Positions 7,767 through 17,070 of a stretch of DNA of 64,000 bases are shown in pieces. How positions within the stretch are numbered: the stretch's first letter is position 1; every line of letters starts with the position of its first letter. The position numbers and the translations under genes were made by a program. The notes beneath the pieces were generated by a model that was given only the letters and a program-made list of their open reading frames with translations, searched no databases and was not told the DNA's origin. Source of the DNA: Mycolicibacterium chitae (GTDB lineage: Bacteria; Actinomycetota; Actinomycetes; Mycobacteriales; Mycobacteriaceae); the NCBI RefSeq assembly GCF_900637205.1, contig NZ_LR134355.1, positions 1,426,001 to 1,490,000 on the forward strand, read 5' to 3'.

Positions 7767-8627
7767 TCAAACGTGGTAGTCGTACCACTTGAGGTAGCCG
7801 CCGGCGTCGACGCGCAACTGCATGCCGGTGACGTAGCGGGATTCGTCCGAGGCCAGCCACAGCACCGCGTTGCTGATGTCCTCGGGCTCGACGTAGTTGA
7901 CCTTCATGGCCTGCTGCACGCCGAAGACCGGCTCGGCGTCGGCGCGCGTGGGCTTCTCCAGGTCGGGCCGGAAGCTGCGGTACATCGGCTCGCTCTGCAG
8001 CATGTCGGTGTTGCAGTTGGTCGGGTGGATGACGTTGGCGCGCATCCCGCGCACGGCGATCTCGGTCGCCAGGTAGTGCACGTACTCGGAGATCATCCGC
8101 TTGGACACCATGTAGCCCATGCCGCCGGGATCGCCGCCCGGGTTGGGCTTGTTGTGGGCGTCCATGAGCGCCGCCGCGGAGGCGGTCGCGATGATCGAGG
8201 CGCCCTCGGTCAGATGCGGCAGCGCCACCTGGATGGCGTTGATGGTGCCGATCAGGTTGGTGTTGATGCCGTCGGTCCAGGCCTGCATCGGCGGCTGGCC
8301 CTTCATGCCCGCGACGCCCGCCTGGGCGACCACGACGTCGACCTTGCCGAACTCGGCCAGGCCGGCCTCCAGCGCGCTGCGCAGCTGGGCGACCTCGCGC
8401 ACGTCGGCCTTGGCGGTCACGATCCGCTGCCCGGTCTTCTCGACCAGGTTCTTGGTCTCCTCGAGATCTTCCGGGGTCGCCATCGGGTAGCCGATGGTCT
8501 CGAGGTCCTCGCACAGGTCCACCGCGATGATGTCGGCGCCCTCTTCGGCCAACCGCACCGCGTGGCTGCGGCCCTGACCGCGCCCCGCGCCGGTGATGAA
8601 TGCGACCTTGCCTTGAACGCGTCCCAC
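7767..8627 (-). CDS. Mycofactocin-coupled short-chain dehydrogenase (carveol dehydrogenase-like)
   Basis: A 286-residue SDR. The cofactor loop GKVAFITGAGRGQGRSHAVRL and the long segment after AVDLCEDL are typical of the mycofactocin-associated SDR subfamily, whose tightly bound NAD is recycled through mycofactocin; carveol dehydrogenase belongs here. The catalytic pair is YMVSK, the Ser lies in ATASAAAL. GTG 8627 has AAGGA 5-10 bp upstream; a GTG at 8642 is an alternative. It oxidises a secondary alcohol, plausibly the product of the P450 encoded downstream. First gene of the operon, next to cluster operator sites. Confidence 0.85.
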   Translation of the reverse strand: MGRVQGKVAFITGAGRGQGRSHAVRLAEEGADIIAVDLCEDLETIGYPMATPEDLEETKNLVEKTGQRIVTAKADVREVAQLRSALEAGLAEFGKVDVVVAQAGVAGMKGQPPMQAWTDGINTNLIGTINAIQVALPHLTEGASIIATASAAALMDAHNKPNPGGDPGGMGYMVSKRMISEYVHYLATEIAVRGMRANVIHPTNCNTDMLQSEPMYRSFRPDLEKPTRADAEPVFGVQQAMKVNYVEPEDISNAVLWLASDESRYVTGMQLRVDAGGYLKWYDYHV

Positions 8628-8765
8628 AGAGGTTCCTTTCACTTGGTTGTCGAGCTACCCGGCTCGGGGGTCAGGTGGGAGGCGGGCAGGCCTCGGCGAC
8701 CGCCGTGCCCGGTGCGGGACCGGGAACCGGATGACGCCACCTGAAAGAATCTCCCTTTCGATTGT

Positions 8766-8780
8766 GAGAACCGTACTCTC
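8766..8780. promoter_or_regulatory. Cluster operator, 6-3-6 form (site 3)
   Basis: GAGAAC-CGT-ACTCTC, an inverted repeat in the 3-bp-spaced arrangement also seen at 48536 and 60743. It is 138 bp in front of the SDR start at 8627 in the 336-bp divergent region that also serves the aldehyde dehydrogenase. Confidence 0.5.
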
Positions 8781-8892
8781 CGCGCCACTCGTCCCGCAAG
8801 GTTACTGCACTAAGAGTCTCAAAAGTGCCCAGGCCAGGACCGCGTCGCACCGGGTGTTGACAGGCGCCTCCGAGTCCTGCTTAGTTTCTTGA

Positions 8893-8933
8893 GTTCTCGC
8901 CTGGCGAATGTAAGATTCGCCGAAGATGAGAAT
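8893..8933. promoter_or_regulatory. Cluster operator, four phased half-sites (site 4)
   Basis: GTTCTC-N7-GAATGT-AAG-ATTCGC-N7-GAGAAT: two 19-bp palindromes exactly 3 bp apart. It ends 30 bp before the aldehyde dehydrogenase start and so probably controls the run aldehyde dehydrogenase, CoA-transferase and perhaps the mce genes. It is the most extended copy in the window. Confidence 0.6.
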
Positions 8934-8963
8934 CCAGTTATCAACTAGCAGGAAGGCCGCTTG

Positions 8964-10466
8964 ATGGGATCCCCTGAGTCGGCAACGGCGACCAAGCAGC
9001 AGGCCGCGCCGGACCGTCGGTTGCTCATCGGCGGCAAGCTCGTCGAGACCGAGAAGACCTTCGCGAGCCTCAATCCCGCCACCGAAGAGGTGCTGGGTCA
9101 CGCGCCGGACGCCGGCATCGCCGAGGCCGAGGCCGCCATCGCCGCGGCGCGGGCCGCCTTCGACGAGACCGACTGGTCGACCAACAAGGAACTGCGGGTG
9201 CGCTGCCTCGAACAGCTGCACCGCGCCCTGGTCGACCACCGCGCCGAGCTGGGGCAGCTGACCACCGACGAGGTGGGCGCCACCCCCGCGCTGCTGGCCG
9301 GCGCGCAGTACGACGGACCCGTCGAGATCGTGCGCTACTACGCGGACCTGTTGAAGAACACCGAGCTGACCGAGGACCTCGGCAATGTCGAGGCGCGCGG
9401 CGCGCTGCATCACCGCTGGGTGGAGAAGGAAGCCGCCGGCGTGGTCGCGGCGATCATCGCCTACAACTATCCGAACCAGCTGGCCCTGGCCAAGCTCGCC
9501 CCGGCGCTGGCCGCCGGTTGCACCGTGATCCTCAAGGCCGCCCCGGACACTCCGCTGGTCACGCTGGCGCTCGGCGAACTGATTGCCAACCACACCGACA
9601 TCCCGGCCGGCGTGGTCAACGTGCTCTCCGGGGCCGACCCGGAGGTCGGCGCCGTGCTGACGACCAGCCCGGACGTCGACATGGTGACCTTCACCGGCTC
9701 CACGCCCACCGGCCGGGCGATCATGTCCGCCGCCAGCGCCACCCTCAAGCGGGTGTTCCTGGAACTCGGCGGCAAGTCCGCCGCGATCGTCCTCGACGAC
9801 GGCGACTTCAACACCGCCGCGGTCTTCTCGGCGTTCTCGATGGTCACCCACGCCGGACAGGGCTGCGCGCTCACCTCGCGGCTGCTGGTGCCGCGCAAGC
9901 ACCACGACGAGATCGTCGAGCTGATCAAGACCAACTTCGGCCACGTCCGCTACGGCGACCCCAACGATCCGAAGACCTACATGGGCCCGCTGATCAGCGA
10001 GAAGCAGCGGGACAAGGTCGACGGCATGGTCCAGCGCGCGGTCTCCGCCAGCGCCACCCTGGTCACCGGCGGCGAGAAGAAGGGGCCGGGCTACTTCTAC
10101 ACCCCGACCCTGCTGGCCAACGTCGACCCGGACAGCGAGATCGCCCAGGAGGAGGTGTTCGGCCCGGTGCTGGCGGTCATCGCCTACGAGGACGACGACG
10201 ACGCGGTGCGCATCGCCAACAACTCCATCTACGGCCTCTCGGGCGCCATCTTCGGCAGCCACGAGCGGGCCCTCGGCCTGGCCCGCCGGATCCGCACCGG
10301 AACGTTCTCCATCAACGGCGGCAACTACTTTCACCCGGACGCGCCGTTCGGTGGCTACAAGCAGTCCGGCATCGGCCGCGAGATGGGTGCCGCCGGTCTC
10401 GAGGAGTTCCAGGAGACCAAGACCTTCGCCGTTCCGGTCGCCGCCGAGTCGGGAGCGCAGGCATGA
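8964..10466 (+). CDS. Aldehyde dehydrogenase, NAD(P)-dependent
   Basis: A 500-residue ALDH-superfamily enzyme. The general base lies in FLELGGKSA, the nucleophilic Cys in HAGQGCALTSRLL, the Rossmann-type motif in FTGSTPTGRAIM, and the late motif in EEVFGPVLAV. It oxidises an aldehyde to an acid, which the CoA-transferase encoded next could activate. ATG 8964 follows AGGAAGG by 7 bp; the TTG three bases earlier is less likely. It overlaps the CoA-transferase gene by 4 bp (ATGA), which indicates translational coupling. Confidence 0.93.
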   Translation: MGSPESATATKQQAAPDRRLLIGGKLVETEKTFASLNPATEEVLGHAPDAGIAEAEAAIAAARAAFDETDWSTNKELRVRCLEQLHRALVDHRAELGQLTTDEVGATPALLAGAQYDGPVEIVRYYADLLKNTELTEDLGNVEARGALHHRWVEKEAAGVVAAIIAYNYPNQLALAKLAPALAAGCTVILKAAPDTPLVTLALGELIANHTDIPAGVVNVLSGADPEVGAVLTTSPDVDMVTFTGSTPTGRAIMSAASATLKRVFLELGGKSAAIVLDDGDFNTAAVFSAFSMVTHAGQGCALTSRLLVPRKHHDEIVELIKTNFGHVRYGDPNDPKTYMGPLISEKQRDKVDGMVQRAVSASATLVTGGEKKGPGYFYTPTLLANVDPDSEIAQEEVFGPVLAVIAYEDDDDAVRIANNSIYGLSGAIFGSHERALGLARRIRTGTFSINGGNYFHPDAPFGGYKQSGIGREMGAAGLEEFQETKTFAVPVAAESGAQA

Positions 10467-11671
10467 GCGGGCCGCTGGAGGGCATCCGGGTCCTCGAGGT
10501 TGCGATGTACGGCTTCGTCCCGTCGGCCGGCGCGGTGCTGGGGGAGTGGGGCGCCGAGGTCATCAAGGTCGAACACGCCGTCACCGGCGATCCGCAGCGC
10601 GGGCTGCGGCAGACCGGCCTGCTGCGCGTGGAGGGCGACCCGAACCCGAACATCGAGCACGCCAACCGCGGCAAGCGCAGCATCGGTCTGGACATGTCGG
10701 TGCCCGAGGGCAAAGAGGTCCTGCTCGAGCTGGCCAAGCGCGCCGACGTGTTCCTGACCAGCTTCCTGCCCGGACACCGGCAGAAGTTCGGCATCGACGT
10801 CGAGGACATCCGCGCGGTCAACCCGAAGATCATCTACGCACGCGGCAGCGCACTCGGCCCGCGCGGCGAGGAGTCGGTCAAGGGCGGCTACGACATGACC
10901 GCGTTCTGGTGCCGGGCCGGCACCGCGCGCACCATCACCCCGCCCGACACCCCCGGCATGGTGGGCCCGCCCGGACCGGCCTACGGCGACACCATCTCCG
11001 GCACCAACCTCGCCGGCGGCATCGCCGCGGCCCTGCTGAAGCGGGAACGCACCGGCGAGCCGTCGGTGGTCGACGTCTCGCTGCTGGGTAGCGGCCTGTG
11101 GGCCCTGGGGCACACCGTCGCCCTGACCAACTACCTCGGTGAGCGCATGGAGGCATTCCCGCCGGGAACGCAAGGCTCGCCGTTCAATCCGCTGGTCGGG
11201 CTCTACCCGACCGCCGACGACCGCTACATCTCGTTCGTCATGATGCAGCCGACGAAGTTCTGGGCCGACGTGTGCCGGCACATGGACCTCGAGGATCTGA
11301 TCGACGACCCACGGTTCGCCACGGCCGAGGCGATCGCGGAGAACACCGCGACCGCCAACGAGATCCTGACCGAGGCAATGCAAAAGCGGACCCTGCCGGA
11401 GTGGAGCGAGCGCTTCACCACGCTGGCCGGGCCCTGGGCCCCGGTGCAGGACACCCTGCAGGCCGCGCAGGACTCGCAGATCCGGGCCAACGAGTACCTC
11501 GTCCAGGCCGGCGAGATGGAACTGGTCTCCAACCCGGTCCAGTTCGACGTCGCCGCGCCGAGCACCGGGCCGGCGCCCGGATTCGCCGAACAGACCGACG
11601 ACATCCTGCAAGAGTTGGGTCTGGACTGGGACCGCATCATCGAACTCAAAACGGCCGGCGCCGTCACCTAG
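10463..11671 (+). CDS. CaiB/BaiF (family III) CoA-transferase
   Basis: A 402-residue class III CoA-transferase: N-terminal GPLEGIRVLEVAMYGFVPSAG, then GAEVIKVEH, NRGKRSIGLD, and the mid-protein dimer segment seen in formyl-CoA transferase relatives. It moves CoA from an acyl-CoA donor to a free acid. The partner acid is likely the product of the aldehyde dehydrogenase to which it is coupled. Compared with classical members it replaces the usual long N-terminal linker with a compact one. It is followed by 375 bp without a gene before yrbEA. Confidence 0.9.
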   Translation: MSGPLEGIRVLEVAMYGFVPSAGAVLGEWGAEVIKVEHAVTGDPQRGLRQTGLLRVEGDPNPNIEHANRGKRSIGLDMSVPEGKEVLLELAKRADVFLTSFLPGHRQKFGIDVEDIRAVNPKIIYARGSALGPRGEESVKGGYDMTAFWCRAGTARTITPPDTPGMVGPPGPAYGDTISGTNLAGGIAAALLKRERTGEPSVVDVSLLGSGLWALGHTVALTNYLGERMEAFPPGTQGSPFNPLVGLYPTADDRYISFVMMQPTKFWADVCRHMDLEDLIDDPRFATAEAIAENTATANEILTEAMQKRTLPEWSERFTTLAGPWAPVQDTLQAAQDSQIRANEYLVQAGEMELVSNPVQFDVAAPSTGPAPGFAEQTDDILQELGLDWDRIIELKTAGAVT

Positions 11672-12046
11672 CCGAAAGCCACGACATGTCCTGCACCGCC
11701 GCGATCGGCACCGTACTGCCCAGTTCGGGCTGTGATGTGCGTCGCACCGTCGGCGCCTCCTCGGGTGCCGTCACCTTTGCGCGGGGGCGCGGCAGTGACG
11801 GCGTTACACTTCACGGCGGTTTTGTTGCGGAACTGCGCAAAGTGATCACGGCGATCGGGCTGATCGGCTATGAAGATCAGGGCCCCGATACCAGCGGAGT
11901 CGCTCAAGGTGTGGGACTGTTTGGTCGGACAGGGGGAGACGCCATCAACGCACTCGGCAGCGCCCGCAGCGGGCTTTCGCAGCACAGTGACGGTACGACC
12001 GCGGTTTCGGCCGTCAGCACCCCCGAAAGTCCGGAAGGGGCGAGTC
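11672..12046. other. Gene-free stretch before the mce operon, possible promoter region
   Basis: No convincing coding sequence on either strand: the open frames here have an amino-acid composition unlike the neighbours. I see no ATTCTC/GAGAAT operator, hairpin terminator or clear -35/-10 pair. A GTGATCAC palindrome stands near 11840. The mce genes may have their own start here or be read through from the aldehyde dehydrogenase promoter. Confidence 0.4.
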
Positions 12047-12868
12047 GTGGCAAATAAAGAGGCGGTCAAGGGGCCGGAGCGTTGGTCGGTCGGTATTCCG
12101 AAGCTGCGCAACGCCTCCGGGGCGTTTCAGGCAATCGGCGGTTTGTTTGCCATGTCGGCCGACGCGGTGCGCTACATCTTCGTCCGCCCGTTCCAGTGGC
12201 GGGAGTTTTTGGAGCAGTCGTGGTTTGTGGCGCGGGTGTCGTTGGCGCCGACGTTGTTGGTGGCGATTCCGTTCACGGTGTTGGTCAGCTTCACGTTGAA
12301 CATTTTGTTGCGGGAGTTGGGGGCGGCGGATCTGTCGGGGGCGGGTGCGGCTTTTGGTGCGGTGACGCAGTTGGGTCCGATGGTGACGGTGTTGATCGTC
12401 GCGGGTGCGGGGGCGACGGCGATGTGTGCGGATCTGGGGTCGCGGACGATTCGTGAGGAGATCGACGCGATGGAGGTGTTGGGGATCAACCCGGTGCAGC
12501 GGTTGGTGACTCCGCGGATGCTGGCCTCGGGTTTGGTGGCGTTGTTGCTGAACAGTTTGGTGGTGATCATCGGGATCCTGGGCGGTTATGTGTTCTCGGT
12601 GTTCATCCAGGATGTGAATCCGGGGGCGTTCGCGGCGGGGATCACGTTGTTGACCGGGGTGCCGGAGGTGATCATCTCGTGTGTGAAGGCGGCGTTGTTC
12701 GGGTTGATCGCGGGGTTGGTGGCCTGTTATCGGGGGTTGACGATCACCGGTGGTGGTGCCAAGGCGGTCGGTAATGCGGTCAACGAGACGGTGGTGTATG
12801 CGTTCATGGCGTTGTTCGTGATCAATGTGATCGTGACCGCTATCGGTATCCAGATGACGAATAACTAG
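12047..12868 (+). CDS. yrbEA: YrbE-A, permease subunit of Mce lipid importer
   Basis: A 273-residue MlaE/YrbE-family integral membrane protein with five to six hydrophobic helices, among them ARVSLAPTLLVAIPFTVLV and ALLLNSLVVIIGILGGYVF, and the family loop DLGSRTIREEIDAMEVLGI that contacts the ATPase. With YrbE-B it forms the membrane channel of the ABC-type importer fed by the MceA-F proteins. GTG 12047 has GGAAGGGG 6 bp upstream. Leucine codons from about 12200 onward are nearly all TTG, unlike the flanking genes, which use CTG. Confidence 0.93.
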   Translation: MANKEAVKGPERWSVGIPKLRNASGAFQAIGGLFAMSADAVRYIFVRPFQWREFLEQSWFVARVSLAPTLLVAIPFTVLVSFTLNILLRELGAADLSGAGAAFGAVTQLGPMVTVLIVAGAGATAMCADLGSRTIREEIDAMEVLGINPVQRLVTPRMLASGLVALLLNSLVVIIGILGGYVFSVFIQDVNPGAFAAGITLLTGVPEVIISCVKAALFGLIAGLVACYRGLTITGGGAKAVGNAVNETVVYAFMALFVINVIVTAIGIQMTNN

Positions 12869-12882
12869 GCGGGGCGCACGCT

Positions 12883-13740
12883 ATGGGTACTTCGACATTG
12901 TTACGGCAGCGGTTTCCGCGGTTGGTCGGCCAGGCGGGCCGGCCGGTGGATTTCTTTTCCCGTATCGGTGATCACATCTTGTTCTACGGTCGCGCGATTG
13001 CCGGGGTGCCGCACGCGACGATGCATTTCCGCAAGGAGATCATCCGGTTGATCGCCGAGATCTCGATGGGTGCGGGCACGTTGGCGATGATCGGCGGGAC
13101 CGTGGTGATCGTCGGGTTCTTGACGTTGGCCACCGGTGGGGTGTTGGCGATCCAGGGGTATTCGTCGCTGGGCAATATCGGTATCGAGGCGTTGACGGGG
13201 TTCTTGTCGGCGTTCATCAATGTGCGCATCGCTGCGCCGATCGTGGCCGGGATCGGGTTGGCCGCGACGTTTGGTGCGGGGGTGACCGCGCAGTTGGGGG
13301 CGATGCGGATCAACGAAGAGGTCGACGCGTTGGAGTCGATGGGGATCCCGCCGATTGAGTATCTGGTCTCCACGCGGATCATCGCGGGCATGACGGCGAT
13401 CACGCCGTTGTATGCGATCGCGGTGATCATGTCGTTCGTGGCGGCGCAGTTCACCACGGTGGTGCTGCTCGGGCAGTCCGGTGGGTTGTACAACCATTAC
13501 TTCTATACGTTCTTGAATCCGATCGATCTGTTGTGGTCGTTTTTGCAGGCGATCCTGATGGCGATCACGATCTTGTTGATCCACACCTACTTTGGCTATT
13601 TCGCCACCGGTGGGCCGGCCGGGGTCGGCGCCGCGGTCGGTAACGCGGTACGCACCTCGCTGGTCGCGGTGGTCAGTGTCACCCTGCTGGTCTCACTGTC
13701 GATCTACGGCTCCAACGGCAACTTCAACCTCAGCGGATAG
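12883..13740 (+). CDS. yrbEB: YrbE-B, permease subunit of Mce lipid importer
   Basis: A 285-residue MlaE/YrbE protein. After an N-terminal amphipathic region it has hydrophobic helices such as GTLAMIGGTVVIVGFLTLAT and a long C-terminal one, and the coupling loop AQLGAMRINEEVDALESMGI. It pairs with YrbE-A, 14 bp upstream. TTG-rich leucine use continues to about 13560 and then changes abruptly to CTG-type codons, which suggests a recombination tract covering most of both yrbE genes. Confidence 0.93.
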   Translation: MGTSTLLRQRFPRLVGQAGRPVDFFSRIGDHILFYGRAIAGVPHATMHFRKEIIRLIAEISMGAGTLAMIGGTVVIVGFLTLATGGVLAIQGYSSLGNIGIEALTGFLSAFINVRIAAPIVAGIGLAATFGAGVTAQLGAMRINEEVDALESMGIPPIEYLVSTRIIAGMTAITPLYAIAVIMSFVAAQFTTVVLLGQSGGLYNHYFYTFLNPIDLLWSFLQAILMAITILLIHTYFGYFATGGPAGVGAAVGNAVRTSLVAVVSVTLLVSLSIYGSNGNFNLSG

Positions 13741-13760
13741 CGGATTCGGGAAACAGAACT

Positions 13761-14966
13761 GTGACAGACAATCTCGGACGCGGTAGGGCCTGGGCCCGGC
13801 CCGTGGCGGGCGGGGTGGCGGTGCTCGCCATCCTCGGCGTCATCGCCCTGGCGGTCGCGCTGTTCCAGGGCAGCTTCACCAAAACGGTGCCGGTGACCCT
13901 GATTTCGGATCGGGCAGGCCTGGTGATGAACCCGGACGCCAAGGTCAAGATGAACGGTGTGCAGGTCGGCAAGGTGGCCGCCATCGAGACGCGCCCGGAC
14001 GGCACCGCGGAGTTGCACCTGGCGATGGATCCGGGTCAGCTGCGGCTGATCCCGTCGAACGTCACCGCCGACATCGAGTCCACCACGGTCTTCGGTGCCA
14101 AGTTCGTCAACCTCAAGGCGCCGGAGAACCCGTCGCCGCAGAAGATGGCGGCCGGCCAGGTGCTGCGCGGCGACCACGTCACCGTGGAGATCAACACGGT
14201 GTTCCAGCAGCTGACCCGTGTGCTGGACAAGATCGACCCGGTCAAGCTGAACGAGACCCTCGGCGCCATGTCCGCGGCCTTCGGCGGCCGGGGCGAGAAG
14301 ATGGGGCGGACGCTGACCGAGTTCGAGGCGCTGCTGGAGAAGCTGGAGCCCAGCCTGGCGAATATGGCTCGCGATACCGAGGCCACGGCCGTGGTGGCCG
14401 ACGCCTACGCCGACGCGGCGCCGGATCTGATGCGCACCGTGGAGAACACCATCCGGGTCAGCGACAGCATCGTCGACGAGCAGCAGAACCTGGATGCCTT
14501 CCTGGTCAGCATGATCGGGCTCGCCGACGTCGGCAACGACGTCCTGGGCGGCAACCGCGCCGCGCTGAGCGAGACGCTGCGGCTGCTGGTGCCCACCACC
14601 GATCTGCTCAACGAATACGCGCCGGGTCTCAACTGTGCCCTGGGTGGCATGGCCGTGCTGGCCAAGCAGCCGCCGGCCGCCGACCCGGGTATCGCGGTGA
14701 ACGTGGCCTTCACGCTGCACATCGAGCGTTACCGCTACCCGTCGAGCCTGCCCAAGGTCGCGGCCAAGGGCGGCCCGCAGTGCATGGGCCTGCCGGACAT
14801 CGGATTTGCGAACAAGGCGCCGTACCTGGTGACCGACACCAACTCGAACCCGTGGCAGTACGGAAACCAGGGCATCCTGCTCAACTCCGATGGTCTCAAG
14901 CAGTTGCTCTTCGGACCGCTGGACGGCCCGCCGCGCAACACCACACAGGTTGGACATCCGGGATGA
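13761..14966 (+). CDS. mceA: MceA-type substrate-binding protein
   Basis: A 401-residue Mce protein: short cytoplasmic head, one N-terminal membrane helix (VAGGVAVLAILGVIALAVAL), the MCE/MlaD domain with VKMNGVQVGKVAAIETRPDG near residues 40-115, then the helical Mce tail that builds the transport tunnel. GTG start 20 bp after yrbEB. Overlaps mceB by 4 bp (ATGA). Each of the six Mce proteins is thought to contribute one subunit to a heterohexamer that carries lipid across the periplasm. Confidence 0.95.
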   Translation: MTDNLGRGRAWARPVAGGVAVLAILGVIALAVALFQGSFTKTVPVTLISDRAGLVMNPDAKVKMNGVQVGKVAAIETRPDGTAELHLAMDPGQLRLIPSNVTADIESTTVFGAKFVNLKAPENPSPQKMAAGQVLRGDHVTVEINTVFQQLTRVLDKIDPVKLNETLGAMSAAFGGRGEKMGRTLTEFEALLEKLEPSLANMARDTEATAVVADAYADAAPDLMRTVENTIRVSDSIVDEQQNLDAFLVSMIGLADVGNDVLGGNRAALSETLRLLVPTTDLLNEYAPGLNCALGGMAVLAKQPPAADPGIAVNVAFTLHIERYRYPSSLPKVAAKGGPQCMGLPDIGFANKAPYLVTDTNSNPWQYGNQGILLNSDGLKQLLFGPLDGPPRNTTQVGHPG

Positions 14967-15988
14967 CGCGTACCAGAAGCACCCTCGTCAAGTTCGGCAT
15001 CTTCGCGACCATCATGGTGTTGCTGACCGCCTTCCTGTTCATGGCGTTCGGCGAGTACCGGGGTGGGGCCACGTCGAAGTACTCGGCGGTGTTCGCCGAC
15101 GCGTCCCGCCTCGAGGGCGGCGACTCGGTACGTGTCGCCGGTGTCCGGGTCGGCACGGTGGATTCGGTTGCGCTGCAGCCCGACCGGACCGTGCTGGTGA
15201 AGTTCAACGCCGAGCGCGACATCAAGCTGACCACCGGCACCAAGGCCGCCGTGCGCTACCTGAACCTGGTCGGCGACCGGTACCTGGAACTGCTGGACAG
15301 CCCGGGTTCGACGAAGATCCTGCCGGCGGGGTCACACATCCCCGAGGAACGGACCCAGTCGGCACTGGATCTCGATCTGCTCCTCGGGGGCCTGCGACCG
15401 GTGATCCAGGGCCTCAACCCGCAGGACGTCAACGCGCTGACCTCGTCGCTGGTCCAGATCCTGCAGGGGCAGGGCGGCACGTTGGAGTCACTGCTGAGCA
15501 AGACGTCCTCGTTCTCGACCACGCTGGCCGATAACAACCAGGTGGTCGAGCAGTTGATCGACAACCTCAACACGGTCGTCGAGACGCTGTCCGAGGACGG
15601 CGACAAGTTCTCCGGCAGCATCGACCGGCTCGAGCAACTGATCAGCGGGTTGTCCGAGGACCGAGATCCCATCGGCACGGCCATCACCTCCTTGGACAAC
15701 GGCACCGCATCGCTGGCCAGTCTGCTGGCCGAGGCGCGTCCGCCGCTGAGCGCCACCGTTGATCAGCTCAACATCCTGGCTCCGCTGCTGGAAGCCGGCT
15801 CCCCGAATCTCGATGCGGCACTGCAGAAGATGCCGGAGAACTACAAGAAGCTGCGCCGATTGGGCGCCTACGGCAGCTGGATCATGTACTACATCTGCGG
15901 GCTGTCGTGGCGAGTCACCGACCTCCAGGGACGGACTGCGGTCTTCCCGATGCTGAAACAACTGAGTGGGAGGTGCGCGGAGCCCTGA
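14963..15988 (+). CDS. mceB: MceB-type protein
   Basis: A 341-residue Mce protein with an N-terminal anchor helix (VKFGIFATIMVLLTAFLFMA), an MCE domain containing VRVAGVRVGTVDSVALQPDR and YLNLVGDRYLEL, and a long helical region up to a Cys-containing C-terminus (YYICGLSW). Its start is set by the ATGA overlap with mceA, and it shares one base with mceC through TGATG. Part of the importer heterohexamer. Confidence 0.95.
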   Translation: MTRTRSTLVKFGIFATIMVLLTAFLFMAFGEYRGGATSKYSAVFADASRLEGGDSVRVAGVRVGTVDSVALQPDRTVLVKFNAERDIKLTTGTKAAVRYLNLVGDRYLELLDSPGSTKILPAGSHIPEERTQSALDLDLLLGGLRPVIQGLNPQDVNALTSSLVQILQGQGGTLESLLSKTSSFSTTLADNNQVVEQLIDNLNTVVETLSEDGDKFSGSIDRLEQLISGLSEDRDPIGTAITSLDNGTASLASLLAEARPPLSATVDQLNILAPLLEAGSPNLDAALQKMPENYKKLRRLGAYGSWIMYYICGLSWRVTDLQGRTAVFPMLKQLSGRCAEP

Positions 15989-17070
15989 TGCTTAAGTACC
16001 GCGAATCCAATCTTGTTCGCGCGGGCTTCATCGGCGCCGCGCTGATGGTCCTCGTGATCGCCGTCGGCTTGCAGCCCGAGCGGCTCATGCAGTGGGCCAC
16101 CTCGGTCCGTCACCAGGCCCTGTTCTCCGAGGCCGGCGGCCTGATCGTCGGCAACGACGTGACGATGTCCGGCATGAAGGTCGGCTCGGTCTCCGCCGTG
16201 GAGCTCGAGAACGGCGACGCCCTGGTGACGTTCACGGTGTCCGGCAAGCAGCCGCTGGGCTCGCAGACGACCGCGCACATCCGCACCGGCTCGTTGCTCG
16301 GCGAGCGTGTGCTGACCCTTGAGTCCGAGGGCAGCGAGAAGCTGTCACCGGGAACCGTGATCCCGGTGACCCGGACGTCGTCGCCGTACTCGCTGACCGA
16401 CGCGATCGGTGAGCTGACCACCAACACCGAAGGCACCGACACCGCTTCGCTGAATCAGTCCCTGGACACGCTGTCGGCGACGCTGGATCAGCTTGCCCCG
16501 CAACTCGGTCCGACGTTCGACGGGCTGTCCCGGCTTTCGCGGTCGATCAACAGCCGCAACGAGAACCTGGCCGCCCTGCTCGAGAGTGCCGGCGACGTCA
16601 CCAAGGTCCTGGGGGAGCGCAGCGAGAAGCTGAACACCTTGATCCTCAACGCCAACGATCTGCTCGGCGTGCTCAACGACCGGCGCGAAGCGATCGTGGA
16701 TCTGCTGGCCAACACCGCCGCGGTGTCACAGCAGCTCAGCACGCTGGTGGCCGAGAACGAGGCCGAACTGGCTCCCACCCTGGAACGGTTGAACGTGGTG
16801 ACCGCGATGCTGGAGAAGAACCGCGACAATATCGGTGAGGCGTTGCCGGGTATCGCGAAGTTCCAAGTGACACAGGGCGAAACGCTGGCCAACGGCCCGT
16901 ATTACAACGCCTACGTGCCCAACCTGCAGCCCGCGCAGCTCATCCAACCCTTCCTGGATTACGCGTTCGGGTTCCGCCGCGGGGTCAATGCCGGGCAGCC
17001 CGGCGATGACGCCGGCCCGCGCGCCGAGTTGCCGCTGCCCTACAACGGGATTCCCGGAGGTTCGCGCTGA
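15988..17070 (+). CDS. mceC: MceC-type protein
   Basis: A 360-residue Mce protein. The anchor helix is LVRAGFIGAALMVLVIAVGL, the MCE domain includes GNDVTMSGMKVGSVSAVELE and TGSLLGERVLTLE, and a helical domain of repeated 20-30-residue Leu/Asn heptads follows (LNQSLDTLSATLDQL, LNTLILNANDLLGVL). ATG 15988 overlaps the mceB stop by one base. The tail after about residue 330 is short and polar. Confidence 0.95.
   Translation: MLKYRESNLVRAGFIGAALMVLVIAVGLQPERLMQWATSVRHQALFSEAGGLIVGNDVTMSGMKVGSVSAVELENGDALVTFTVSGKQPLGSQTTAHIRTGSLLGERVLTLESEGSEKLSPGTVIPVTRTSSPYSLTDAIGELTTNTEGTDTASLNQSLDTLSATLDQLAPQLGPTFDGLSRLSRSINSRNENLAALLESAGDVTKVLGERSEKLNTLILNANDLLGVLNDRREAIVDLLANTAAVSQQLSTLVAENEAELAPTLERLNVVTAMLEKNRDNIGEALPGIAKFQVTQGETLANGPYYNAYVPNLQPAQLIQPFLDYAFGFRRGVNAGQPGDDAGPRAELPLPYNGIPGGSR

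Noticed and set aside
11668..12111. 147-codon minus-strand frame in the gap before yrbEA
   Set aside because: No ribosome site, no family pattern and a composition unlike the neighbouring proteins.
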